Source: Persicaria tinctoria
Taxonomy: Eukaryota > Streptophyta > Magnoliopsida > Caryophyllales > Polygonaceae
Direction: 5' to 3'
Assembly (NCBI GenBank): GCA_037127255.1
Contig: JBANSL010000010.1
Span: forward strand, 31,617,120 to 31,681,119
DNA length: 64,000 bases
The notes beneath the pieces were generated by a model. The model made no database searches. It worked only from the letters and a program-made list of their open reading frames with translations, and had not been told where the DNA came from. The position numbers and the translations under genes were made by a program. This document shows positions 32,083 to 41,528 of this stretch, piece by piece (the stretch's first letter is position 1; each line of letters opens with the position of its first letter).

Positions 32083-33598
32083 GGGTGGTCGAGATCGACG
32101 ACGGTTGTCCGTCTAGTGGAGTCTGTGTCGAGGGAGACGAAGCCGAGTCAGCAGCGGGCTTGTCGATCTCGACAAGGGTGGTCGAAGTCGATGAAGATCC
32201 TGGCTCTGGTGTCGTCAGCATCGAGGAAGGCTGAGTCGATGTAGGGCGCTGGTGGTCGACCTCGACAAGACTACTCGAGGTCGAGTAGGGTGGCTCCTCC
32301 GGTTTGCTGCTCGACGAAGCCGGCTCTGGTGGAGTCTCCTTGGTCTGGTCGAGATCGACTAGGGTTCTACTCGAGGTCGAGGAGCCCTGGTCGATCTTGA
32401 CCCCATACTTAGCTCCTGTCAAGGCATCCGAAAAATAATGAATCCACAACGACTTGCCTGGATCTCTGTCGATTGGATTTTCTGTGTTCTCCTTGAGGAT
32501 TGCCATGATCTCCTCCACCTGGGCCTCCATGTCCCTCTTTTCCAGCTCCTCTGGGGTCATATTTCTGACTTTGGGTTCCCCGCAGGTGATGTAGCCAGCT
32601 GAGATAGATTTGACCTCTTCCATTGGACCTGTATGCCTTTCAGTTTTATTAAAGGAATACTCAATTACCTCATCGCTGATGTTGAAGGTGAGCACTCCTT
32701 TCCTTACGCTTATGTTGGCATCCACCGTCGCCAAGAATGGTCTTCCTAAGATAATTGGACAAGCAGGATCTTCTTGCATATCAACTATTAAGAAATCAGC
32801 AGGGACGAAGAATTTACCTACTTGTACTGGGACATTTTCCACCATGCCTGTTGGGATGACCACCGTGTTGTTGGCCATGTATAGTCTAGCATCCACAGGC
32901 TCTAGGGCACCTATCTTAATCTTGGAACAAATTGTTAAAGGCATTATACTCACACTAGCTCCAAGATCACATAGGGCATTAATTTTGTATGGACCAAATC
33001 CAATAGTTATAGCAAACTTAGCTGGATCCGGCCTCTTTTCCAATATGTCTAGATGGCTGCACTCCTCTGTGATTTCAGCCATCGATCGCTTTTTGCTTAG
33101 AATCTCCTTCAGGAACTTGACATAAGATGGCATTTCATTGAGAGCTTCTGTGAAGGGGATGGTGACGTTGAGCTTCTGAAGCATCTTGATGAAGCGCTGA
33201 AACTTTTTCTCCGATGGGTCCTTTAGAGATTTTGTGGGGAAAGACAGCTTCTTTTTCTGCGTCGGAGCCAGAACAGACGTCGGAATTGCTGCAGGCTGCT
33301 CTTTGTCGACCAGAGGCTCCTCGATGTCGACCAGGCCTTTGTCGACATCGACCAGATTGGGCCCAGTCGAGTTGCTGTGTGGTGCAGACGATGATTCCTG
33401 TTGGTTCTCCTCGAGGTTGACGAAGGTCTTGTCGAGATCGACCACGGCCTTGTCGAGATCGACTTGTTGTTCCTCGTCGTTCTGCTGCTTTCCGACCTCT
33501 GGCTCTTGCAGTTGATGGCCGCTTCTGAGTTTGATAGCAGCGATGTGTCCAGTCTTTCCCTTAGGATTTGGTTCTGAAGATCCTGGAAGTGTCCCTGA
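31931..33598 (-). CDS. Athila protease region (same frame as gag, after one TAG)
   Basis: Directly downstream of the gag stop the frame stays open (SGTLPGSSEPNPKGKTGHIA), with an internal Met at 33445. Counting from that Met, the aspartic protease motif LCDLGASVSIMPL has its Asp at residue 160. The Asp-Leu-Gly variant is, from memory, usual in Athila. The flap and second loop (ADFLIVDMQEDPACPIILGR) follow. The first 60 residues and the last 130 are acidic or serine-rich repeats (LVDLDK, LVEIDKP, SISTTLVDLD) translated from TCGA-type DNA units. The enzyme would mature the Gag particle. No RT follows. Confidence 0.82.
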   Translation of the reverse strand, partial: SGTLPGSSEPNPKGKTGHIAAIKLRSGHQLQEPEVGKQQNDEEQQVDLDKAVVDLDKTFVNLEENQQESSSAPHSNSTGPNLVDVDKGLVDIEEPLVDKEQPAAIPTSVLAPTQKKKLSFPTKSLKDPSEKKFQRFIKMLQKLNVTIPFTEALNEMPSYVKFLKEILSKKRSMAEITEECSHLDILEKRPDPAKFAITIGFGPYKINALCDLGASVSIMPLTICSKIKIGALEPVDARLYMANNTVVIPTGMVENVPVQVGKFFVPADFLIVDMQEDPACPIILGRPFLATVDANISVRKGVLTFNISDEVIEYSFNKTERHTGPMEEVKSISAGYITCGEPKVRNMTPEELEKRDMEAQVEEIMAILKENTENPIDRDPGKSLWIHYFSDALTGAKYGVKIDQGSSTSSRTLVDLDQTKETPPEPASSSSKPEEPPYSTSSSLVEVDHQRPTSTQPSSMLTTPEPGSSSTSTTLVEIDKPAADSASSPSTQTPLDGQPSSISTTLVDLDHPCRDRPPVEEPRSTFLDDGDSRTRTLVEVDQSTRGRQDPVFLDF

Positions 33599-34897
33599 CT
33601 ATCTAGGGATTCCGGCTGCTAGCTGACCAATCTGTGTATCAACTGTTTTTCGCCAGATATCAATTTCCCCAAGCCTAGAGTTGACACCTTGCATCTGAGT
33701 ATAGACGGAGTTGAAAGATTGCCTAGTTTCTGAGTGGTTTCTCCGTATTTCCTCTAGGACTGTCTGTATATCATCCTTCTTTTGATCCCTTTCTGGATGT
33801 CCTGGAGCTCTGTAGGGCGGGGGGTTCCTAGGGACACCTTGGTTCCACTGTGGTTGCTGAAACCTTTGGTCCCCCGTGTAGCGATTGGGACCCCCTGCGT
33901 AAGCTACATCCTCATGGTGCTCTGCCAGCCTGACTTGCTCTGTATGTGGGCACTCAGTAGTGGTGTGCCTTTGCGATCCGCATTCTATGCAAGGCTGGTT
34001 GACAGAGAGATACTTGAATTGCTTGATGAGCTTCTTATTCTGATCTCTGTAGTATTGCTCCCTAACATCAGGATCAATTTCCTTTGCTGGCTCATAGAGA
34101 GGCATAGATGGTGCTGGCCTGGCGTATGGGTTCTCTTCATAGGTTGCAGTAGACTCATACTTGTTGTCGTAGGTAGTGAGCTTCTCTAGTACACCCCAGG
34201 CGTCACTTGGTGGCATCGTCTGATACTCACAGCGAGTATAATTGTTGATTCTGTCCTTAGTGACTTGATCAAGAGAGTTGAAGAAGATCTCCTGAATGAT
34301 GTAGGGTGGCTGTCCATGAGTAGGGCAAGATCGTAGCAGTTCCTTGTAGCGTTCCCATGCCCTTGCCAGCGGTTCCCCTTTCTGCTGTTTAAAGGCGGTG
34401 ATTTTCTGGCGGAGATGTGCTGTTTTGGCAGGTGGGAAGAATTTGTTGAGAAACTCTTGTTCTACTTGGGCCCAGGTTGTGAGTGATTTTGCTTTCAGCC
34501 CTTCCAGCCATTTCAGTGCAGGTCCAGCGAGAGACCAGCGAAAAGATTTCATCTTGACATATTCCAAGGTTGTACCTTCTGCAAGAGTACGGCACATATC
34601 ATGAAAATTAGTAATATGTTCAAGAGGACACTTATTAAATCTACCATAAAAGGCATTATTTGTAAGCTCTATAAGAAACTGAGTGCGAATTTCAAAAGAG
34701 TTTTCAGGGATTAGAATCTCCGATTCAGGCACGACGAGAGTTGGGTGTATGTAGTCCCCTGCCGTGGTTGGATACTGGGCAAGCTCATCCTGTGCTTGTT
34801 CCCTTTCTGCTCTCTCAGCGGCGATAACAGCATCCTTTGCGGCTAATTCCCTGTTAAGCCTAGCGATCAGCTGTTCCTGAGTTTCAGCGGCTGCCAT
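33599..34897 (-). CDS. Athila gag (432 codons)
   Basis: The protein starts MAAAETQEQLIARLNRELAA with an Ala/Glu-rich coiled-coil-like N-terminus. The retrotransposon gag capsid domain follows (about residues 75-250), including GRFNKCPLEHITNFHDMC, WSLAGPALKWLEGL and EFLNKFFPPAKT. A CCHC knuckle sits at C303, C306, H311, C316. The start is an internal Met: the intact relative at 63227 begins about 32 codons further upstream with MRRSGQTPEFD, but here that ATG has become ATC and the frame is shifted between the two. A TAG at 33599-33601 separates gag from protease in the same frame. Confidence 0.88.
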   Translation of the reverse strand: MAAAETQEQLIARLNRELAAKDAVIAAERAEREQAQDELAQYPTTAGDYIHPTLVVPESEILIPENSFEIRTQFLIELTNNAFYGRFNKCPLEHITNFHDMCRTLAEGTTLEYVKMKSFRWSLAGPALKWLEGLKAKSLTTWAQVEQEFLNKFFPPAKTAHLRQKITAFKQQKGEPLARAWERYKELLRSCPTHGQPPYIIQEIFFNSLDQVTKDRINNYTRCEYQTMPPSDAWGVLEKLTTYDNKYESTATYEENPYARPAPSMPLYEPAKEIDPDVREQYYRDQNKKLIKQFKYLSVNQPCIECGSQRHTTTECPHTEQVRLAEHHEDVAYAGGPNRYTGDQRFQQPQWNQGVPRNPPPYRAPGHPERDQKKDDIQTVLEEIRRNHSETRQSFNSVYTQMQGVNSRLGEIDIWRKTVDTQIGQLAAGIPR

Positions 34898-35045
34898 GAT
34901 CCTTTTGAGTTTGGAGTGATGTGTAGGTAACGCTCCGGTTCGTCTAAGCTGTCAAACTCAAGTGTTTGACCAGAACGTCGGATACACCTGCAAACTAACT
35001 CAAAGAAACAGTGAGAACTGACTACCTAAGGCGCGATTGATTGCC

Positions 35046-35063
35046 TCCCCAACAACGGCGCCA
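35046..35063 (-). other. Primer binding site of Athila element (tRNA-Asp)
   Basis: The minus strand reads TGGCGCCGTTGTTGGGGA, matching the complement of the plant tRNA-Asp 3' end except for two bases. The second Athila copy at 63147-63164 has the perfect version. It lies six bases inside the LTR end. Confidence 0.88.
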
Positions 35064-35069
35064 ATTTGT

Positions 35070-37725
35070 TGTTGCAGGAGTAAATCGAGTATTGAAATAA
35101 ATATGAAGTATAGATCAGACTGACTTCCCTGTCTCAGCAAATAAATACAAGACTTCCTCCCGTTGTAGTAAGAGAATAGTCAGGATCGAATCCACGAGGA
35201 AGCACGTCAGCAGTTCTCAGGTAGCTGTAAATTCCCACAGAAGCAGCAGAAAGACAGAAACAAATAAACCCGGCAAGGGCAAACAAAATAAAAAAACAAA
35301 TAACAAAGCAAGAGACAGAAAGTAAAGCAAAGAAAGTAAAGAACAAAGCAAAACAGAAGCAAAGCAGAAACTAAAAGCAAGGACACAGAAGCTACTCGAC
35401 CTCGAGTAGCTGTCCTCTATCTCGACAAGAACAGTAATGAAAACAGAAAACAGAAAACAAAGGCAAATCAACTCGACGAACAAAGCGTACTTGACCTCGA
35501 CAAGAGGTACTCGATCTCGACAAAGAAAGTAAAGACAGGAACTTGAAATCGACAAAGACAGAAGAATCACAACTCGACATAGACTAAGCTCTCCTCGAGA
35601 TCGACCAGATCTCCTCTATGTCGACAAGAAACAGAAAAAGACAGAAATTTGCAGATCTAAAGACAAACGCAGATTTTCGACAGAAATAAACTCAATATAT
35701 TAAAGGACTTCCAAGACCAGGGTTTCAACACCACAACGATAACCATGCAAAACAACACATAAAGGCATAAAAGATCATGATTTCCATCAAATAACTTTCG
35801 TCATTAACAAATAGGCATATAGAGGCTCTCGTATAAACCCTAATTGTTACTAACCCTTTTTCACATAATTAATCCAAGTTGCATTAAGATCACTTTCGCT
35901 TCAATAACACAAACAAGGATCACCTTCAACTCTCGCAAAAGAATCATGCTCATAGGGATAGAAGATGAATTGCACAAAAGATCTAACCTTTATCGCATCG
36001 CCTCACATGGCCACCGTCGGCCTCACCCCAGCCCCATAAGTGGGTGGACTACTCACGCCTCATCGCAATAACAGACATTGATTGATGAAAAGAAACTTGC
36101 ATAAAACTATATTCAAAAGCCTTTACAATCCTGGCAATCAACTTTCGCAAAAAGCCAAAACCCTAAAAATCTTAGAACTCCTAAACTACTCTACTAGAAT
36201 TGAATTGTGTGTCTTGGAATGAATAAAACTGAGCCCCCAGGGCCTTATTTATAGCCTTCTAACCCTTGCTATTCAAGGATAGAATATCTATATCTATATC
36301 TAAAATTATATCTAAAATACATAAGGATAAATAAAAGACATAAAAGAATTAAATCTATAAGGAAAAGATAAAACTAATTAAGGTAGGTCTTCATGTCTTG
36401 ATAGATCTTGTCTCCTTGGATAGAACTTGATGGAATCGGATAGAATCTTCCGCCTTCGGCCCCAAGGAATCCCAAGTCTAGTCGGACAAGTCTCGTCGAG
36501 AAGCTGCTGGACACGGCTCTAGTCGACCTCGAGTTGGGCTTGTCGACCTCGAGTAGCATGGTTCGTCGAGTGGACTTCCTCGGCTAGATCTGCTCGATGT
36601 GGCTCGGACTTGGCTCACTGGTGCTCGTCGACCTCGAGTTGGCCTTGTCGATCTCGAGTAGGACTGGTCATCGACTAGGCTTCCTCGAGTGGCTCTCTTC
36701 GACAAGCTCGGATCTGGATTCAAGGTCTTGTCGATCTCGACAAGGGTTCGTCGAGATCGAGTAGGGCTCTTCCCTTCCGCTTCCGCTCCCGCGAGTTGCT
36801 TCATCCGCTGGCAGCAAGTGGCCTCTTTCGCGGCAGCGAGTGGTCCGCTGCAGCGAGTGGAGTCGCTGGCAGCGAGTCTTGACTTGTCGTCCTCGGCTCC
36901 TCTCCTTGTCGACTCCGGGCATGGCGCTGAGGCTTCGTCGATCTCGACCAGAGCTTGTTGAGATCGAGTAGACTTCCGGAGCTCGGGTTGGTCTGTCTCT
37001 CGATCAGGTTCTGCTCGACCAAGCTGTGCTCGGACAGGCTCGTCTATGTCGAGTAAGCCTACTCGAGATCGAGTAGCCTCGACTCTCAGTCTGGTTCCGC
37101 TGTTTTGACCTTGGACTTCTGTAGTGGTTTTCTGAGCTTTTCCGACCTTTTGTAGAATTGCTGTAAAACGCCTTGATTTCTCCGAATTAAACAGAAACTG
37201 GTGTAGATTCCATAATTTTGGCAAATAAACATAAACTACATAGATTCTGTACTATCTAAACCAAAATGAATGCAATGTATACAGAAATCGATATAAAAGT
37301 TACTGTAAAACATGGCAGATTCAGCTCACAACAAATATGGGGTGTTTATGTCGAGATCGAGTAGACTTCCGGAGCTCGGGTTGGTCTGGCTCATGATCAG
37401 GTTCTGCTCGACCAAGCTGTGCTCGGATAGGCTCGTCTATGTCGAGTAAGCCTACTCGAGATCGAGTAGCCTCGACTCTCAGACTGGTTCCGTTGCTTTG
37501 ACCTTGGACTTCTGTAGTGGTTTTCTGAGCTTTTCCGACCTTCTGTAGATTTGCTGTAAAATGCCTCGATTTCTGCGAATTAAACAAAAACTGGTGTAGA
37601 TTCCATAATTTGGCAAATAAACATAAACTACATAGATTATGTACTATCTAAACCCAAATGAATGCAATGTATACAGAAATCGATATAAAAGTTACTGTAA
37701 AACATGGCAGATTCAGCTCACAACA
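35070..37725 (-). repeat. 5' LTR of Athila element
   Basis: A 2656-bp copy of 27482-30023 with the same TG...CA ends and very high identity by eye, indicating a recent insertion. TATA box at 36245-36253; 248-codon open frame at 36478-37224; duplicated outer module repeated at about 37339-37725. Confidence 0.9.
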
Positions 37726-37730
37726 CCAAT

Positions 37731-38117
37731 CTTTTCCAATTGCGGAAATCCCTTTTTGAGAATTTTAACACCCGGGCTTATATTATAACGCCTCACAAAG
37801 TGGATACAAGCATTTTATAGGGGCGCATATAGAATGCTTGCTAAGACCCAGTAGAGACGCTATGATTGTTTTTCGAGTTATAATGTGACCGAAAGGTCGG
37901 GGTAAGGGTGTGATACGGGCCCATATCACCTACTTGCTACGACCAATTGGGAATGTTATGATCACATCGAGGGTGCTGTGAGGATCTCATACGGGCCCCT
38001 ATGAGATGCTTACAGGATCAATGGCATGATCCTTGGACTCACCAGTTTAAAACTTCATCCCCTTGTCTTAGAGTGATTTTAGTCTCGGGGACGAGACTTG
38101 TTTTTAGAGGTGGATGA
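37731..38117 (+). repeat. LARD internal domain 1, right part with polypurine tract
   Basis: It resumes CTTTTCCAATTGCGG, matching 46541-46930, and ends with AGAGGTGGATGA (38106-38117) just before LTR2, the likely polypurine tract. It includes a run of CGGGCCCATATCACC-type inverted words near 37917-38000. Confidence 0.85.
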
Positions 38118-41100
38118 TGTAAAGACCGGGAAATTTTAGAATATTAAATTATTAAAATATTAAAATAGTGATTTATAATCATTCCGATTTCTGAGATTTG
38201 AGAGTTTGGAATTTCCGTCCTTGAGCTATTGGTTTTATTTTTAATATTCTAGAACGAGTTCCGGCGTTATTTAATTAGAAATTTAATATATGTTATACTC
38301 TGCTTTATATATACCGAAAATTTGAAAAATAATGTTCGGATTTCATTTATTAAATTCGGATTTGGAAAGTTGAGGAGTATTTTAAACGCGTAAGGATGGG
38401 ATCGAGTGAGCGGATTCGAGATTCGTTCCGGGTATTTTAATTTTGATTCTTACCATTTGACCATTTTTAACTAAGTCTTCTTCCCCTTTGCAAAGGAGAC
38501 ATCTCTCCCAGCTTGTACAATCTGGTTTTGGACAAGCACTGTCCTTCCTCTCCTCATCCCTTATCTATTGCTATCCCAACTTGGCAAAGTGACAAAACTC
38601 CCTCCTTTTCTCCCACTGCCCTGCAGCCACCACGCCCGACACCACCTCTTCCCTCCCTCGTGACTCTGATTGAACAACAACAACCCACAGAAGACCTCTC
38701 AACAGAGCCCTTCTCCCTCCTTTCGGCGCTGCAAGGAGCCAGGAAACCTAGAAATTTCCCACCCCCAAACCTTTTGTTTCATCCAAGTTGAGCAACCTTT
38801 CTTCACCCTCGGATCCCACAGTCCGGCGACCTCTTCCGGGCTTCCTCTTCCTCCGACGACAAGGCTGAAGCCAGGCACCTCGACGACGCCGCTGGAGCCA
38901 CCATCGTCGCCGCGTATCGTTCCCTCTCCATCTCGCCCTGTTTTCCTTCCGAACACGGTAAAACGAATTCGATTCCTTGTTTTGCTTCAAACCTGTCAAG
39001 ATTACTGGTTCACCCCCCTTTACCTTCCTTCCTAGGCGGTGGAAGATCATTCCGATGTCGAAGGGTCCCGTCGCAGTCTCGCTGCCTCTCTTTCCCTGTT
39101 CGAATTCGAAGAGGTAAGAAATCCGATTTCCTTTCGTTCTTGGATCGAATCGGCATAAAAAGAGCACCTTTACATCCCGTGCCATTTTCCTAGGTCCGTA
39201 GGAAGCTCTTCCCTTCGTCGCTACAACTGGACGCCTCTCGGAGCATCGTCGGAGTCCTTCTCGTCGATCGGTAAATGCCTCCTTCTCCTTCTTCCTCCCT
39301 TAACGTCATTTCGTTTTTGTTAGTCGGGGGTTGGTCGGAATCTCTAGTCAATCTCGAGCCAAAAGGCGCCGCCGCCGGAGGCCTGGGATTTCATCTTCTT
39401 CTCCCGTTCTTTTCTTCCGATTAGTTGCACAGATCTGTTCGATTGAGGGAGACGGGTTCTGTAGACCCGGGTCCTCTTCTCTTTTATTTTCCTTTGTAAA
39501 ACTGGCCGGTTTGGCCTTATTTCACCGGTTCACTTAAACACCAAATAAGTTGGGTCTAGATTCGGGCTTGGGCCTGTTGTTTCCGGGTTTGGGCTTCAGA
39601 ATTGGTGGAACCGGGTTTGAGAGTTGGGCCTATTCTTCCTTCCTTCAGATTTCATTGGGCAGGGATCCATTTTCTTCTTTCTTCATTCTGGGCCGAATCC
39701 GGGTCTTGTGAGATGGGCTTTAAGGGACTGTTTGTTATTGTTGTTCTCTTATTGAGGATATGTTAGACTATTGCCTTAGATTATTTTGTTGGGCCTAGTC
39801 TTGTGAGATGGGCCGAATCCGGGTCTTATGTTCTGCAGACTATTGCGTTAGATTATTTTGTTATTAAACTCTGGAATTTCTTGGGAAATATATAAATTCT
39901 GAAAATTATTATATACTTTAATTTGCTTAAAAAGTAGTGTTATTTGGTGTTTTTCATTGCATAATAATGTTTTATAATGAGATTTTAGAAAGGATAAAAG
40001 TAATTTAGTATTGTTGTTTTATAAATGTGGATTTTAGAATGAGTCAAGCTTTGGTGTCTTATTTTATGTAAATATTATTGACTTATTAAAAAGGGGGTTT
40101 TCAAGTTTCATAAATGTCTTTCAAAAGATTTGTTATAGAAAACCAATGCCGGGATATTTTGATAAAACAATATTTTGAGTGATTTAGAAAACTTGATACT
40201 TCCTCTTGATTTGGACGAGTACGATTTGAGAAATTGTCTTGAATATGGGTTGACTTAACTTGATATTTAAGAGTTTGGAAAACTCCGGAAAATGAGTTCG
40301 GAAAATATTGTTGGTAAGATTTATCGATGGGTTTGATTGGAAATAAAATGATTTTGGTTGATGTTGATCATATCGGAAAGGTTTTGGAAAACGGTTTGAC
40401 TATCGGTTGATTTTGAGTATGTTGAGAACTTGAGTTTCGTGCGTATGAATGATTGGTTCGGTGACTTATGGAAATGGCTTGATAATAGGTATATATTGCT
40501 TTTGGATTGCTTTGGACTTGCATTTGGGCCCTTGCTTGTATTATCCTGCGTTTCTGCATCTTCAGGTAAGTTCCCTAGGGGGCTTACTCAGGTTGGACAT
40601 TCATGCCTGTTGTTGCTTTTTATGTTAGGTGTTGCATATGCATAAAAGCATGCCATGTAGTATCCTGTTTAGGTTGCACTAATTGAATGAGCATCTGCTT
40701 ACTTATTGCGTTAGAAACAGAACGGCCGTTATTTGTGATAGTCCTAGAGTCTTTGCTAGGGTCATAGGTTAGCCCAGCCTCATCGGGTACCCTGAGTCAA
40801 TCGAGTCATGACTTCCTTATATTATGAGATGCCTGCGGGCTTTATGGTGGAGCGGGTTAGGCATGCGTGCCGCCCGATTATGATGGAATGCATTCACGAG
40901 CTGGCCAGTCTCCGCCCTATCGGAAGGGGGTGGAGGTAGGAGAGGGATATGCCACTTGGCATTGTCTTGGGCCCTTTACAGTATTCTTACACATTATTAT
41001 AACTAGGAGCATGCTAGTGTGTTTGACTTTTGTACTGCATTAGAGCATCTTTATTAGGTATAGCACATACTATGTGGCCTTAGAGAGGACTGCCGGTCCC

Positions 41101-41528
41101 GCATGAGTGGCTCGATCTGACTCCTTTCCCCGTTCTTTTTTAAAGGTATTTTCTGCAGATTCTGAGTGCTCGATGTCTATATGACGGGGTTTCCTTTTGG
41201 CGAATTGAAGAATCTGGCTAATATCCTAATCCTAACTTAGTAAAATGGTAATTACCCACTAATTATTTGGTTTTGACCGGCTCTGTCGTGACACTTGTAT
41301 CTTTACCTTGCTTTCGCTTTACTTCCGTTTGAAATGGATTCCGCGACATAGTCTTAGGACAGGTTAAAGGTACCCAATGGCCCTTCGAGGTTTTTAGGGA
41401 TTGAAATCCCTCTTTCTACTAATCTTAAATGAGTTTGAAGCCTCGACCCGTACCTGGATTGCAAGATCCGAACAAGGGGTTTTATCCCTTGAAACGTAAC
41501 CCGGACATCATAATTCTGGGCCGTTACA
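38118..41528 (+). repeat. LARD LTR2 (shared central LTR)
   Basis: 3411 bp from TGTAAAGACCGGG to GGGCCGTTACA. It is followed by a primer site on the right and preceded by a polypurine tract on the left, so it acts as 5' and 3' LTR at once. TTATATATA at 38305-38313 (47119-47127 in LTR3) is a candidate TATA box. A GC-rich block follows (38480-39540) with intron-like GTAAG...CTAG borders. A local duplication around 39760-39860 (GACTATTGC(C/G)TTAGATTA twice) is unique to this copy. Confidence 0.92.

Larger units (their letters stand above)
27482..37725 (-). mobile_element. Athila-type Gypsy element, RT-less
   Basis: Two LTRs (27482-30023 and 35070-37725) flank a minus-strand gag and protease. CCAAT occurs on both sides (27474-27478 and 37726-37730), and the uninterrupted target is seen at 46535-46540 in the sister LARD unit, confirming the insertion; three extra bases (AGT) sit at the left edge. 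A tRNA-Asp primer site and the gag/protease sequence place it in the Athila lineage. RT, RNase H and most of integrase are absent, so it is non-autonomous. Confidence 0.9.

Noticed and set aside
40430..40645. Short conserved frame starting MSFVRMNDWF
   Set aside because: It appears in LTR2 and LTR3 only because the LTRs are copies; it has no domain.
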